Origin: Blastochloris tepida
Lineage (GTDB): Bacteria > Pseudomonadota > Alphaproteobacteria > Rhizobiales > Xanthobacteraceae
Assembly: GCF_003966715.1 (NCBI RefSeq)
Contig: NZ_AP018907.1
Location: 1,972,001-2,036,000 of the forward strand
Length of the DNA: 64,000 bases
Direction: 5' to 3'
The translations under genes were made by a program, and so were the position numbers. Positions 36,951 through 48,000 of this stretch are shown piece by piece. Every line of letters begins with the position of its first letter. Within the stretch, counting starts at the first letter, position 1. The notes below the pieces were generated by a model. The model saw only the letters and a program-made list of their open reading frames with translations, made no database searches and had not been told where the DNA came from.

Positions 36951-37919
36951 ATGCTTGTCATGCTGCCACACCCGACGCCGTTTGCCACCCACCTTGTGGG
37001 CATCGATGTCTCCAAGGACTGGCTCGACATCGCCTTCGACGACACCAAGGTCGAGCGCGTCGATAACACCCCCGCGGCTCTCCAGCGCTTGGCCAGGCGC
37101 CTGGTGAAGGCCGGGCTCACCACCGCCGGCCTGGAGCCGACCGGCGGCTATGAACGCCTGGCGGTCGCGGTGCTGCGCGAGGCCGGCCTCACCGTGCTGC
37201 AGGTCGACAGCTGGCGCTGCCGCCAGTTCGCCAAGGCCTGCGGCCAGCGCGCCAAGAGCGATCCGCTCGACGCCCGCATCATCCGCGCCTTCATGCTGCA
37301 TCACCCCTGCCGGCCGTTCCCGGAGCCCTCGCAAGCGCAGAGCGACCTGACCGCCTGGGTGCGCGAAATCACCCGCGCCGAGGCCGACATCCGCCGCCTC
37401 GAGAACCGCAAGGCCCACCCCACCCTGGCGGCCATCACCGCCCGGCTCGATGCCGAAATCGCCGCCCTGCGCGAGACCGTCGCCGCGGCCGAACAGGCCA
37501 TCGAGGCGTTGATCGCCGCCGATCCGGCGATGGACGCCAAGGCCAAGATCATCACCTCGGTGCCGGGGATCGCCAACAAGACGGCCCGCGTCCTGCTCGC
37601 AGAAGCTCCCGAACTCGGCCGGTTCACCCCCCGCCAAGCCGGTGCCATCGGCGGCTGCGCACCCTATCGCAACGACAGCGGCAAAGCGCGGCGGCCGGCC
37701 CATATCGAGGCCGGACGCCGCGCGCTCAAGCGCGCCTGCTATCTCGCCGCCTTCGCCGCCATCCACTGGAACCCGTGGGCCAAACAGCTCTACGCCGACC
37801 TCAAAGCCCGCGGAAAACCCGCCAAGGTCGCCCTCATCGCCATCGCTCGAAAGCTCCTGACCATCCTCAACGCCATGATTCGAGACAACAAACCCTGGCG
37901 AGACCCCAAAACCGCATGA
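36951..37919 (+). CDS. IS110-family transposase (DEDD recombinase), copy A
   Basis: 322 residues from the ATG at 36951; another ATG three codons later is possible. The open frame runs on upstream through the non-coding left end and is not used there. DEDD/RuvC-like domain: Asp19 in [13 protein letters not shown], Glu in LEPTGGYERLAVAVL, and KSDPLDARIIRAF. A central coiled coil follows, then the Tnp20 domain with VPGIANKTARVLLAEAPELG and the catalytic Ser243 in CAPYRNDSGKARRPAH. Intact and probably active. The stop is seven bases before the end of the element. Confidence 0.95.
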   Translation: MLVMLPHPTPFATHLVGIDVSKDWLDIAFDDTKVERVDNTPAALQRLARRLVKAGLTTAGLEPTGGYERLAVAVLREAGLTVLQVDSWRCRQFAKACGQRAKSDPLDARIIRAFMLHHPCRPFPEPSQAQSDLTAWVREITRAEADIRRLENRKAHPTLAAITARLDAEIAALRETVAAAEQAIEALIAADPAMDAKAKIITSVPGIANKTARVLLAEAPELGRFTPRQAGAIGGCAPYRNDSGKARRPAHIEAGRRALKRACYLAAFAAIHWNPWAKQLYADLKARGKPAKVALIAIARKLLTILNAMIRDNKPWRDPKTA

Positions 37920-37987
37920 CAGTTGCTCGCGTTGCTCGCCCGGGATGACGCGGCACACCGGCAATGCCGCGACGCCCCTCGCCCACC

Positions 37988-39430
37988 CTAGCGGCTGGTG
38001 CGCACCACCTGCACGTCGAGATCGCGGATCTTCTTGCGCAGCGTATTGCGGTTCACGCCCAGAAGCTCGGCGGCCTTGATCTGGTTGCCGCGGGTCGCCG
38101 CCAGCGCCACCGACAGCAGCGGATACTCCACCTCGCGCAGGATGCGGTGATAGAGGCCGGGCGGCGGCAGGCGGTCGCCGAAGCCGGAGAAATAGGCGCT
38201 GAGGTGCCGCTCGACCGAGTTCGACAGCGAATCGTCGCTCTTGGGCTGGTCGACGCCGGGCTCGGCCTCCGGCTGCGACAGTTCGGCGTCGATGAGATTG
38301 GCGGTGATGGTGTCCTGCGGATAGAGCGCGGCGAGGCGGCGGATCAGATTCTCCAGCTCGCGGACATTGCCGGGCCAGCGGTAGCGCTTGAGCCGGTCGA
38401 TCGCGCCCGAATCCATGGTCTTGGCCGGCAGGCCCTCGCGCTCGATGCGGGCGAAGAAGTGGCGCACGAGGTCGGGGATGTCCTCGCCGCGCTCGCGCAA
38501 GGGGGGCAGGCGCAGCGGCACCACATTGAGGCGGAAGAACAGGTCCTCGCGGAACAGGCCCTGCTGGATCAGGAGCCGCAGGTCCTTGTTGGTGGCGGCG
38601 ATGATGCGCACGTCGGTCTTGATCGGGGTGCGGCCGCCGACCGTGGTGTATTCGCCCTGCTGCAGCACGCGCAGCAGGCGGGTCTGCGCCTCCATCGGCA
38701 TGTCGCCGATCTCGTCGAGGAACAGGGTTCCGCCCTCGGCCTGCTCGAAGCGGCCGGACGAGCGGGCATTGGCGCCGGTGAACGCCCCCTTCTCGTGGCC
38801 GAACAGTTCGGACTCGATCAGGTCGCGCGGGATCGCCGCCATGTTGATGGCGACGAACGGGCCGGACGAGCGCTTGCCGTAATCGTGCAGCGCGCGCGCC
38901 ACCAGTTCCTTGCCGGTGCCGGACTCGCCGGTGATCATCACCGTGAGGTCGGTCTGCATCAGCCGGGCGAGCACCCGGTAGATGTCCTGCATGGCGGCGG
39001 AGCGGCCGACCAGCGGAATATTGTCGGTCGGCTCGCCCAGATCCTCGGCGTTGCGGCCGCCCTTCGGCTCGGCCAAGGCGCGGCCGACGATGGCGATCAG
39101 CTCCTTCAGGTCGAAGGGCTTGGGGAGATATTCGTAGGCGCCGCGCTCGGAGGCGCGGATGGCGGTGAGGAAGGTGTTCTGCGCGCTCATCACCACCACC
39201 GGCAGTTCGGGGCGGACCTTCTTGATGCGCGGCAGCAGGTCGAAGGCGTTCTCGTCCGGCATCACCACGTCGGTGATGACGAGGTCGCCTTCGCCCTGGG
39301 CCACCCAGCGCCACAGCGTCGCGGCGTTGCCGCAGGAGCGCACCTCGTATCCGGCGCGCGACAGCGCCTGATTCAGCACTGTCCGAATCGCGGCGTCGTC
39401 GTCAGCGACAAGAATGCTGCCGGCGGGCAT
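37988..39430 (-). CDS. ntrC: nitrogen regulator NtrC (NRI)
   Basis: 480 residues from the ATG at 39430 (GAGGGAG upstream). Receiver domain with [13 protein letters not shown] and [11 protein letters not shown]; sigma-54 AAA+ domain with [15 protein letters not shown], the intact GAFTGA loop in [15 protein letters not shown], and [13 protein letters not shown]-terminal Fis-type helix-turn-helix [20 protein letters not shown]. Phosphorylated by NtrB; activates sigma-54 promoters for nitrogen assimilation. Separated from ntrB by 104 bp that contain a repeat. Confidence 0.97.
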   Translation of the reverse strand: MPAGSILVADDDAAIRTVLNQALSRAGYEVRSCGNAATLWRWVAQGEGDLVITDVVMPDENAFDLLPRIKKVRPELPVVVMSAQNTFLTAIRASERGAYEYLPKPFDLKELIAIVGRALAEPKGGRNAEDLGEPTDNIPLVGRSAAMQDIYRVLARLMQTDLTVMITGESGTGKELVARALHDYGKRSSGPFVAINMAAIPRDLIESELFGHEKGAFTGANARSSGRFEQAEGGTLFLDEIGDMPMEAQTRLLRVLQQGEYTTVGGRTPIKTDVRIIAATNKDLRLLIQQGLFREDLFFRLNVVPLRLPPLRERGEDIPDLVRHFFARIEREGLPAKTMDSGAIDRLKRYRWPGNVRELENLIRRLAALYPQDTITANLIDAELSQPEAEPGVDQPKSDDSLSNSVERHLSAYFSGFGDRLPPPGLYHRILREVEYPLLSVALAATRGNQIKAAELLGVNRNTLRKKIRDLDVQVVRTSR

Positions 39431-39446
39431 CGAAAACTCCCTCGAG

Positions 39447-39490
39447 CGTATCGCGCAGCGGTCGAAACCGGTTTGCGCACGAAACGCGAC
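39447..39490. repeat. palindromic repeat of the AAACCGGTTT type in the ntrB-ntrC gap
   Basis: The segment around TCGAAACCGGTTTGCGCA carries GCGTA...and GAAACGC ends and an AAACCGGTTT core, related to but clearly different from the 44-bp repeats of the T2SS cluster. It lies in the 104-bp gap between ntrB and ntrC, which holds no other recognisable feature. Confidence 0.5.
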
Positions 39491-39534
39491 AAGACAAGGA
39501 TCCAGGGCCTGATCCGATATGCTCGGACGCGGCT

Positions 39535-40671
39535 CTAGCGGCGGGCGGCGGCCGGACGGCCGCCAGTGTAGATCGGCATCAGGACGCGGAAGGTGGTGCG
39601 ACGCGGCTGCGAGTCGCACTCGACGATCCCGCCATGGTCGCCGACGATCTTCGCCACCAATGCAAGTCCCAGGCCGGTTCCGGTCGGCTTGGTGGTGACG
39701 AACGGGTCGAACAGATGCGGCAGCAGGTCGGACGGCACGCCCGGACCGTTGTCGCGCACGCAGAACTCCAGCGGCAGGCCGATGCGCGTCTGGGTGCCGG
39801 GCACGGTGAGGCGCACGCCGGGCCGGAACGCGGTGGTGAGCTGGATCTCGCCGTCGGTGGCCTCGGGGCCGATCGCCTCGGCCGCGTTCTTCACCAGATT
39901 GAGGAACACCTGGATCAGCTGGTCGCGATTGCCCAGCACCGGCGGCAGCGAGGGGTCGTACTCCTCGACGAAGCGGATGTTGCGTCCGAATCCCGACACG
40001 GCGAGGCGTTTGACGTGCTCCAGCACGGCATGGATGTTGACCGGCTCGCGATCGACCGGCCGCTCGTCGGCGAACACCTCCATGCGGTCGACCAGCTTCA
40101 CGATGCGGTCGGCCTCATCGCAGATCAGGCGGGTCAGCGCCCGGTCCTGATCCTCCACCGACTGTTCGAGCAACTGCGCCGCGCCGCGGATGCCCGACAG
40201 CGGATTCTTGATCTCGTGCGCCAGCATGGCGGCGAGCGCGGTGACCGAGCGGGCGGCGCCGCGATGGGTGAGCTGGCGGTCCATCTTGTCGGCGATGGTG
40301 CGCTCCTGCAGCATCACCACCACGCTGCCCGGATCCTCGGGCATCGGCGACACGTAGATGTCGACGACGCGCTCGCCGGTGCGCGGCGTGCCGAGATCGA
40401 CGCGATATTCGGCGACCGGGGAGCGGCGCACGCGCACGTCCTCGACCAGCGACAGAAGCGGGCTGCCGAACGGCACGAGGTCGCTCAGGCGATGGCGGCG
40501 CAGCATCGGCTTGGAGACGTGGAAGAACGCCTCGGCCGCGACATTGGCATCGAGAATGTCGCCGTCGCCGCCGACCGTGATCACCGCGTGCGGCAGGGCG
40601 TTGAGCACGACCTCGGGGCCGGTGAAGCCCCCCGTGCGATCGGCCATCTTGCGTTTTTCGGCGGCACTCAT
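39535..40671 (-). CDS. ntrB: nitrogen sensor kinase/phosphatase NtrB (NRII)
   Basis: 378 residues from the ATG at 40671, overlapping the dusB stop by four bases. N-terminal PAS domain ([20 protein letters not shown]), DHp helix with the phospho-His in [20 protein letters not shown], then [18 protein letters not shown] and [18 protein letters not shown] of the ATP-binding domain. No membrane helix, as expected for NtrB. Controls NtrC under the PII proteins. Confidence 0.97.
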   Translation of the reverse strand: MSAAEKRKMADRTGGFTGPEVVLNALPHAVITVGGDGDILDANVAAEAFFHVSKPMLRRHRLSDLVPFGSPLLSLVEDVRVRRSPVAEYRVDLGTPRTGERVVDIYVSPMPEDPGSVVVMLQERTIADKMDRQLTHRGAARSVTALAAMLAHEIKNPLSGIRGAAQLLEQSVEDQDRALTRLICDEADRIVKLVDRMEVFADERPVDREPVNIHAVLEHVKRLAVSGFGRNIRFVEEYDPSLPPVLGNRDQLIQVFLNLVKNAAEAIGPEATDGEIQLTTAFRPGVRLTVPGTQTRIGLPLEFCVRDNGPGVPSDLLPHLFDPFVTTKPTGTGLGLALVAKIVGDHGGIVECDSQPRRTTFRVLMPIYTGGRPAAARR

Positions 40672-41705
40672 GCGGCCTCCTTCCAGGCGAACGCGGCAAA
40701 GGCATCCGCCAGCAATGCGCGAACGCGGGCCGGCTCGGCGGCGGTCAGCACGCGCTGGCGCCAGTCGGCCGCCGCGTCCGGCGCGGCCCCGGCCGTCGCC
40801 GCGGCCACCGCGAGGCCCCAGCCCAGATGCTTGCGCGCCACCTTGAGCCCGACCTCGCGACCATGATGCGACAGCAGCGCCTCGTGCAGATCGAACAGCA
40901 CGTCGCGCTGCTCGGCCAGCGGCGGATCGGCGGCCGGCGCGCCGCCGGCAAGCTCGCGGGCGATGCGGCCGGGCAGCCATGGCCGGCCCTGGGCCGCGCG
41001 GCCGACCATCACCCCATCGGCGCCGGAGGCAGCGAGGGCGGCGCGAGCATCCGCCGTCGAGGCGATGTCGCCATTGGCGATGACGGGAATCGTCACCGCC
41101 GCCTTCACGTGGCTGATCGCCGCCCAGTCGGCGCGGCCGGAATAGAACTGGCGGCGGGTGCGGCCATGCACGGTGACGGCGGCGGCGCCTGCGGCCTCCG
41201 CCCGCCGCGCCAGATCGGGCGCATTGATGCTCGTCTCGTCCCAGCCGAGCCGCATCTTGACGGTGACCGGCACCGCGACGCGGGCCGTCACCGCCGCGAT
41301 CAGCCGCTCGGCATGGTCGAGATTGCGCATCAGCGCCGCCCCCGCCTCGCCGCCCGTCACCTTCTTGGCCGGACAGCCCATATTGAGGTCGATCAGGTCG
41401 GCGCCCGCGCCCTCGGCCAGCTCGGCCGCGGCGGCAAGCTGGCCCGCCTCGCGGCCGGCAAGCTGCACCGCGTGCAGGCCGCCCTCGACCCGCTCGGCCC
41501 GCAGCCGCGCCTCGACCTCGCCGCGCATCAGCCAGCCCGAGGCGATCATCTCCGACACCACGAGGCCGGCGCCATAGCGCAGCGCAAGCTGGCGCACCGG
41601 CGCGTCGGTGATGCCGGCCATCGGCGCCAGCAGCACGCCGTTGGCGAGTGACAAGGCCCGGATTTGGATGGGTGAAGTGCTCACGTATGAGGCCAATTCG
41701 ACCAT
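40668..41705 (-). CDS. dusB: tRNA-dihydrouridine synthase DusB
   Basis: 345 residues. FMN-binding TIM barrel: [20 protein letters not shown] at the N-terminus, catalytic Cys in [36 protein letters not shown], and VIANGDIAS. Reduces uridines in the tRNA D-loop. The dusB-ntrBC order is widespread in proteobacteria. Divergent from ispDF across 132 bp. Start at 41705 is the longest; a start closer to [13 protein letters not shown] is also possible. Confidence 0.94.
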   Translation of the reverse strand: MVELASYVSTSPIQIRALSLANGVLLAPMAGITDAPVRQLALRYGAGLVVSEMIASGWLMRGEVEARLRAERVEGGLHAVQLAGREAGQLAAAAELAEGAGADLIDLNMGCPAKKVTGGEAGAALMRNLDHAERLIAAVTARVAVPVTVKMRLGWDETSINAPDLARRAEAAGAAAVTVHGRTRRQFYSGRADWAAISHVKAAVTIPVIANGDIASTADARAALAASGADGVMVGRAAQGRPWLPGRIARELAGGAPAADPPLAEQRDVLFDLHEALLSHHGREVGLKVARKHLGWGLAVAAATAGAAPDAAADWRQRVLTAAEPARVRALLADAFAAFAWKEAA

Positions 41706-41837
41706 GAATTGCCCATGAACTGGGCGCCCTGCGGCGATGCCCAGAGTTTAGTCATAACCGACCGGCAATCAAGCCCCGTTTGATGCCTGTTTCATCGGCG
41801 CTGACGACCCGCCCAAAATGCGATACACGGCGCCGTG

Positions 41838-43034
41838 ATGTCGCACGCTCGCTCCGATCGGCCCAAGACGGCCGCCCTGATCGTCGCTGCCGGCCGCGGA
41901 GTGCGGGCGGGCGGCGATGTCCCCAAGCAATACCGGCCGGTGCTGGGCCGCTGCGCCCTGGCGCGCAGCCTCGCGCTGTTCGCCGGGCATCCCGAGGTCG
42001 ATGTCGTCCAGCCGGTGATCGGCGAGGCCGACGGCCCGCTCTATGCGCAGCTGGCGGACCCCGCACCCGCGGTGCTGGCGCCGGTGACCGGCGGCGCCAC
42101 CCGCCAGGCCTCGGTGCGCGCCGGCCTCGCCGCCCTCGCCGCCCACGCGCCGGACGTCGTGCTCATTCACGATGCAGCCCGCCCGTTCGCCTCGGACGCG
42201 CTGGTGTCGCGGGCGATCGCCGCCGGCCGGCTGGGGCCGGCCGTGCCCGGCGTGCCGGTGACCGACACCATCAAGGCGGTGGATGGCGCCGAGAAGATCG
42301 AATCCACCGTCGACCGCACCCGACTGCGGGCGGTGCAGACGCCGCAGGCCTTCCCGTTCGCGCTGATCCAGGATCTCCACGCCCGCGCCGCCGCGGCCGG
42401 CCGCGACGACTTCACCGACGATGCGGCACTCGCCGAGTGGGCCGGCCTGCCGGCCACGGTGTTCGCAGGCGAGCCAGGGAATATCAAATTGACGACGCCC
42501 GAAGACTTCACCTCGTCCGAAGCGCGCCTGCTGGCCGCCCTCGCCGACGTGCGCACCGGCTCCGGCTTCGACGTCCACGCCTTCGGCGACGGCGACCACG
42601 TGATTCTCGGCGGCCACGTCATCCCGCACAACCGCGGCCTCGCCGGCCATTCCGACGCCGACGTGGTGCTGCACGCGCTGACCGACGCCGTGCTCGGCGC
42701 CATCGGCTCGGGCGACATCGGCTTCCACTTCCCGCCCTCCGACCCGAAATGGAAGGGCGCGTCCTCCGACCAGTTCCTCGCCCACGCCATCTCGCTGGTG
42801 AAGGAACGGGGCGGCCTTGTCGCCCATCTCGACGCCACAGTGATCTGCGAGGCGCCCAAGATCGGCCCGCACCGCGAGGCGATGCGCGCGGCGATCGCCC
42901 GCATCACCGGCCTGCCGGTCGAGCGGGTGTCGGTGAAGGCCACCACCACCGAGCAGCTCGGCTTCGCCGGCCGGCGCGAGGGCATCGCCGCGCTGGCCAG
43001 CGCCACGGTCCGCCTGCCCTGGGGGAGTCCATGA
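41838..43034 (+). CDS. ispDF: bifunctional IspD-IspF enzyme of the MEP isoprenoid pathway
   Basis: 398 residues from the ATG at 41838 (a GTG sits just before it). The first half is 2-C-methyl-D-erythritol 4-phosphate cytidylyltransferase: [43 protein letters not shown]. The second half is MECDP synthase: [59 protein letters not shown], with Asp and His zinc ligands. The fusion is usual in alphaproteobacteria; the IspE step is elsewhere. Stop overlaps the start of the next gene by four bases. Confidence 0.97.
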   Translation: MSHARSDRPKTAALIVAAGRGVRAGGDVPKQYRPVLGRCALARSLALFAGHPEVDVVQPVIGEADGPLYAQLADPAPAVLAPVTGGATRQASVRAGLAALAAHAPDVVLIHDAARPFASDALVSRAIAAGRLGPAVPGVPVTDTIKAVDGAEKIESTVDRTRLRAVQTPQAFPFALIQDLHARAAAAGRDDFTDDAALAEWAGLPATVFAGEPGNIKLTTPEDFTSSEARLLAALADVRTGSGFDVHAFGDGDHVILGGHVIPHNRGLAGHSDADVVLHALTDAVLGAIGSGDIGFHFPPSDPKWKGASSDQFLAHAISLVKERGGLVAHLDATVICEAPKIGPHREAMRAAIARITGLPVERVSVKATTTEQLGFAGRREGIAALASATVRLPWGSP

Positions 43035-43531
43035 TCGACGACGACCTGCTGCGCGCCGCCTCGGACCTGCTCGACACCTGCCGCGCCCGCGGCCTGACGG
43101 TGGCAACAGCCGAATCGTGTACCGGCGGGCTGGTGGCGGCGGTGCTGACCAGCATCGCCGGCTCGTCGGACGTGGTCGACCGCGGCTTCGTCACCTACTC
43201 CAACGACGCGAAGTCGGAGATGCTCGGCGTCCCGCCGACGATGATCGAGAAATGCGGCGCAGTGAGCCCGGACGTCGCCGCAGCGATGGCCAACGGCGCG
43301 CTAGAGCACTCCAACGCCGATCTAGCGGTGGCGATCACCGGCATCGCCGGGCCGGGCGGCGGCTCGGCGGAGAAGCCGGTCGGCCTCGTCCAGTTCGCGG
43401 CGGCCGCGCGCGACGGCACCGTCCTCCACCACGAGGCGCGGTTCGGCGAGATCGGGCGGGCCGGCGTGCGTCGCGCCGCGACCCTCAAGGCCTTGGAATT
43501 GCTTCAGGATCTGGCGGAGATGCCGCGGTAG
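43031..43531 (+). CDS. pncC: nicotinamide-nucleotide amidase, CinA C-terminal type
   Basis: 166 residues; ATG overlaps the ispDF stop (ATGA). Single CinA C-terminal domain with the catalytic Ser in [20 protein letters not shown], then [13 protein letters not shown] and [19 protein letters not shown]. Deamidates nicotinamide mononucleotide in NAD recycling. Lacks the N-terminal COG1058 domain of full CinA. The last 28 bases overlap the convergent COQ10-like gene. Confidence 0.93.
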   Translation: MIDDDLLRAASDLLDTCRARGLTVATAESCTGGLVAAVLTSIAGSSDVVDRGFVTYSNDAKSEMLGVPPTMIEKCGAVSPDVAAAMANGALEHSNADLAVAITGIAGPGGGSAEKPVGLVQFAAAARDGTVLHHEARFGEIGRAGVRRAATLKALELLQDLAEMPR

Positions 43532-43986
43532 TTCCGGCCATAGAGCTGGTCCGCCCGGTGCTCGAAGGCTTCGGAGAACTTGCGGAAGGCCGCGTCGAAC
43601 ATCGCGCCCATCAGCAGGCTGAGCGCACGCGACCGGAACTCGTAGGTAATGAAGAAGTGGACGTCGGTCTGCTTCTCGTCGATCGTCTTGAAGGTCCAGG
43701 AATTCTCCAGGTGGCTGAACGGTCCGTCGAGGTATTCGACCGAGATCAACATCTTCGGAACATCGAAGGTGGCGCGGCTGGTGAAGGTTTCGCGGATGGC
43801 GCGGAAGCCCACCGTCATGTCGGCGATGACGGTCTCCACCCCTTCGACGCCGCTCGGCAGGCGGCGGCGGATGCGGCAGGACTGGCACCACGGCAGGAAC
43901 TGCGGATAGCGCTCGCAATCGGCCACAAGTTTGAACATATCCAAGGCACTATGCCGGACACGGCGAACGGTACGAAAGGTCGTCAT
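43504..43986 (-). CDS. COQ10/RatA-family START-domain protein
   Basis: 160 residues from the ATG at 43986 (MTTFRTVRRVRHSALDMF). Polyketide-cyclase/START fold with the family pattern VADCERYPQFLPWCQSCRI, YLDGPFSHLENSWTFK and ALSLLMGAMFDAAFRKFSEA. Likely binds ubiquinone or a related lipid and helps respiration; annotation as RatA toxin is based on the same fold and is less likely here. Ten bases downstream of lipA in the same direction, so probably co-transcribed. Confidence 0.9.
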   Translation of the reverse strand: MTTFRTVRRVRHSALDMFKLVADCERYPQFLPWCQSCRIRRRLPSGVEGVETVIADMTVGFRAIRETFTSRATFDVPKMLISVEYLDGPFSHLENSWTFKTIDEKQTDVHFFITYEFRSRALSLLMGAMFDAAFRKFSEAFEHRADQLYGRNYRGISARS

Positions 43987-43996
43987 GCGATCAGCA

Positions 43997-44947
43997 TCAC
44001 CGTTTGGCCGCCCGCGCCGCGCGCAGCCGGGCGAAGTCTTCGCCGGCATGATGCGAGGAACGGGTCAGCGGACTGGCCGAAACCATCAGGAAGCCCTTTG
44101 CATAGGCGACGGTCTCGAAACTCTTGAACTCGTCGGGCGGCACGAAGCGCACCACCGGATGATGCTTGCGGGTCGGCTGCAGATACTGGCCGATGGTGAT
44201 GAAATCGACATCGGCGGCGCGCAGGTCGTCCATCACCTGCAGCACCTCGTTGCGCTCCTCGCCGAAGCCGAGCATGATTCCCGATTTGGTGAAGATACCT
44301 GGATCGATCTCCTTCACCTGCTGCAGCAGACGCAGCGACGCGAAATAGCGCGCACCCGGCCGCACGGTGAGATACTTCGAGGGCACCGTCTCTAGATTGT
44401 GGTTGAACACGTCGGGGCGCGCCGCCACCACCGCTTCGACTGCGTTCTCCTTGCGCAGGAAGTCCGGGGTGAGCACCTCGACGGTGGTGGCCGGCGCGCG
44501 GGCGCGGATCGCCCCGATCACCGCGGCGAAATGGGCCGCGCCGCCGTCCGGCAGGTCGTCGCGGTCGACCGAGGTGATCACCACATGGGCGAGGCCGAGC
44601 TCGGCCACCGCGCTCGCGACATTCTCGGGCTCCGCCGCATCGAGCGGCTCCGGTATCCCGGTGCGAACGTTGCAGAAGGCGCAGGCCCGCGTGCAGGTGT
44701 CGCCCATGATGATGAAGCTGGCGTGCTTCGCCTCCCAGCATTCGCCGATATTGGGGCAGCCGGCCTCCTCGCACACCGTATGTAGCCGGTTGCCGCGGAC
44801 GATGGCGCCGGTCTTCGCCCAATCGCGCGAGCCCGGCGCCTTGACCCGGATCCAATCGGGCTTCCTCTGAACCGGCTGGTCCGGGCGGTGCGCCTTCTCG
44901 GGATGGCGGGGTCCCCGATCCTTCCGCGTATCGACCACCACGACCAT
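43997..44947 (-). CDS. lipA: lipoyl synthase
   Basis: 316 residues. Two iron-sulfur clusters: the auxiliary one by [13 protein letters not shown] and the radical-SAM one by [11 protein letters not shown]. Later [38 protein letters not shown] and [17 protein letters not shown] are the normal family blocks; the C-terminal [10 protein letters not shown] is present. Inserts sulfur into octanoyl chains on the E2 and other lipoyl domains, so it serves the PDH genes next door. Confidence 0.98.
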   Translation of the reverse strand: MVVVVDTRKDRGPRHPEKAHRPDQPVQRKPDWIRVKAPGSRDWAKTGAIVRGNRLHTVCEEAGCPNIGECWEAKHASFIIMGDTCTRACAFCNVRTGIPEPLDAAEPENVASAVAELGLAHVVITSVDRDDLPDGGAAHFAAVIGAIRARAPATTVEVLTPDFLRKENAVEAVVAARPDVFNHNLETVPSKYLTVRPGARYFASLRLLQQVKEIDPGIFTKSGIMLGFGEERNEVLQVMDDLRAADVDFITIGQYLQPTRKHHPVVRFVPPDEFKSFETVAYAKGFLMVSASPLTRSSHHAGEDFARLRAARAAKR

Positions 44948-45062
44948 GTGTCAGCCCTCCCGCCGGGGACGCACCCGGCGCTCGCTCCGCTTCTCTTATG
45001 TGCGTGCCCCGCGCCCCGCAAGGACGCGCGACCGAGCGCCGCTGGCGGGCGGCGCCGCGCGC

Positions 45063-45662
45063 TCAGCCGAAGCCAGGGATTTCAACAAGAAGAAAATAGC
45101 CGTTGAGCATGAGCACGCCGCCAATCAATCCGAGAAGACCGCCAAGCCAGGCGAGTTGCCCGACCTCGGCAACAATCGCCACCGAAATCAGCACGATGGC
45201 GATCTGCAGCAAGGCTTCGGCATAGTCGAAATAGGGATCCTGCTGCATGGCGCGGTCGCGCACCGCTTCGTGCTCGCGCGCCTTGGCCATCAGCTCCTTC
45301 TTGCCCTCGCCGGTTTCCGGCTCGCTTTCATAGCGGGCGGCGGTGCGGCGATAGTCGGCGGCCTTGGCGGCCAGCGCCGCCTTGGCATCGTCCGACAGCG
45401 CCGGATTGCTGGCCCAGGCCAGCTCGAATTCGTTGGCGGCGATGTTCAGATCCGTCTGGCGAATGTTCTTCGCCTGGTAGAAGCTGAAATAATTGGCGGC
45501 CATGATGTTGTTCATCGTCGCCTCCTTCGCCGCATTCTGTCCGCCAAGGCTGGTGATGGCCAGCAGCATGGCGAAGATCGAGATGAGGACGGCGCAGCGT
45601 CTCTTGAAACGATCCTCGGCTTTCTCGGCTTCCATGAATTCCGTCGCTTCGTCGGCGTGCAT
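45063..45662 (-). CDS. DUF4337-like membrane protein
   Basis: 199 residues; GAGGAAAAGC before the ATG. One membrane helix near the N-terminus (RCAVLISIFAMLLAITSLGG), a soluble helical part with charged residues (YRRTAARYESEPETGEGKKE), and two helices at the C-terminus (LLQIAIVLISVAIVAEVGQL and LGGLLGLIGGVLMLNGYFLL). This layout and NNIMAANYFSFYQAKNIRQT match the DUF4337 family. Function unknown. Stands alone between lipA and lpdA with 115- and 137-bp gaps. Confidence 0.78.
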   Translation of the reverse strand: MHADEATEFMEAEKAEDRFKRRCAVLISIFAMLLAITSLGGQNAAKEATMNNIMAANYFSFYQAKNIRQTDLNIAANEFELAWASNPALSDDAKAALAAKAADYRRTAARYESEPETGEGKKELMAKAREHEAVRDRAMQQDPYFDYAEALLQIAIVLISVAIVAEVGQLAWLGGLLGLIGGVLMLNGYFLLVEIPGFG

Positions 45663-45799
45663 GCTTTTCCTCGAACTGAATATTTGCTGACGTGCGGTTG
45701 CGGTCGCTTCAAGTCAGAGAATCGACCGCGATGAAACATGCCGAAGGATACTTTGCAGGATCTTGGGCGACCGCGTGACGGGACGGCGCTGACAGAACG

Positions 45800-47236
<1,437 letters not shown>

Positions 47237-47336
47237 GGGGGCTCCCGATTGACGGTTGAGATCCGAAACTCTTGGGTGTCAGATGGTGCGGTGACATGGG
47301 GGGCAAGGCAAACCAGCATCCAAGGATGTCTGAACC

Positions 47337-47933
47337 ATGAGCACGGAAAGGACTGGCGAACTCCAATCTTTAATCGTCGCACATGACCGTAAGGTCGGAG
47401 AGGCACTTGCGCATTTCGAGGCAAGCCGCCAGCAACTCCAGACGCGGGATTTTATCGTTCCTCACAGCTATGACGGAATTCAGACTGGAACGATCGAAAA
47501 TATCGACAGAATTCGACTGCAGTGGCTGCGGCCGGATCTGTTTCTCTACATTCCCAAGGCAGCCGAACCGTTCGCCTTCGTTCGGCACGGCGGCAAACGC
47601 ATCGTGCCGCGGACGATGATCACGGATGGAGGAACAATTCCGAAGGTGCTCGGAATGTTCGGCAGCGGCTTGTCGCCGATGGGGTATCTGCCCGCTTTCC
47701 TGGTTCATGACTGGGAATTTGAATCCCACCATTGCGGCGATATCACAAATTCCTTCGAGGACGTTCGCGACACAATGATGGAAATCCTCAAGACGATGAT
47801 GGAGACTGGGATCGTCAACAAGAACATCGTTACGTTCACCACGATCTACGCAGGAATCAACTCCCCGATTGCGCGCGGCTATTGGAACCGCGATCCACCG
47901 TCATGCACCCTTCCGCCAGACCAGCCGGAATGA
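47337..47933 (+). CDS. DUF1353-like protein, probably acquired
   Basis: 198 residues, opposite in direction to its neighbours and visibly richer in A/T than the genes around it. The core RTMITDGGTIPKVLGMFGSG followed by GYLPAFLVHDWEFESHHCGD resembles the DUF1353 pattern (threonine/aspartate segment, then a HD motif), a small family found in phages and bacteria that may be hydrolytic. No signal peptide or membrane helix. It interrupts the pdhC-lpdA neighbourhood. Function unknown. Confidence 0.65.
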   Translation: MSTERTGELQSLIVAHDRKVGEALAHFEASRQQLQTRDFIVPHSYDGIQTGTIENIDRIRLQWLRPDLFLYIPKAAEPFAFVRHGGKRIVPRTMITDGGTIPKVLGMFGSGLSPMGYLPAFLVHDWEFESHHCGDITNSFEDVRDTMMEILKTMMETGIVNKNIVTFTTIYAGINSPIARGYWNRDPPSCTLPPDQPE

Positions 47934-48000
47934 CGCGACGATCCGGGTGATCATCCTTGATCGGCTGGGTTCGGCGCTCCCGGTCTTCAGTGGGCGGCCC

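Larger units (their letters stand above)
36771..37926 (+). mobile_element. IS110-family insertion sequence, copy A (1156 bp)
   Basis: Boundaries come from comparing the two copies: identity starts at TTGGAACGGCGAACTG and ends at CATGACAGTTGC. Copy B (57241-58396) has exactly the same length with about five base differences that I can see. There are no terminal inverted repeats and no target duplication, as usual for IS110. A CT dinucleotide is shared at both ends (GGGTCTTGG and GTTGCTCGCG). The long non-coding part is at the left, before the transposase, which places it in the IS110 rather than the IS1111 group. It separates ntrC from ntrY. Confidence 0.93.

Noticed and set aside
34206..39314. 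A 1702-codon minus-strand frame joining ntrY to sequence upstream
   Set aside because: The part before 36473 runs antisense through the IS110 transposase and in the wrong frame of ntrC. The GTG at 36473 has a ribosome site and gives a normal NtrY.
43504..43986. RatA toxin of a toxin-antitoxin pair
   Set aside because: No antitoxin (RnfH-like) gene is adjacent; position after lipA and the START-fold pattern fit the COQ10-type ubiquinone-binding protein.
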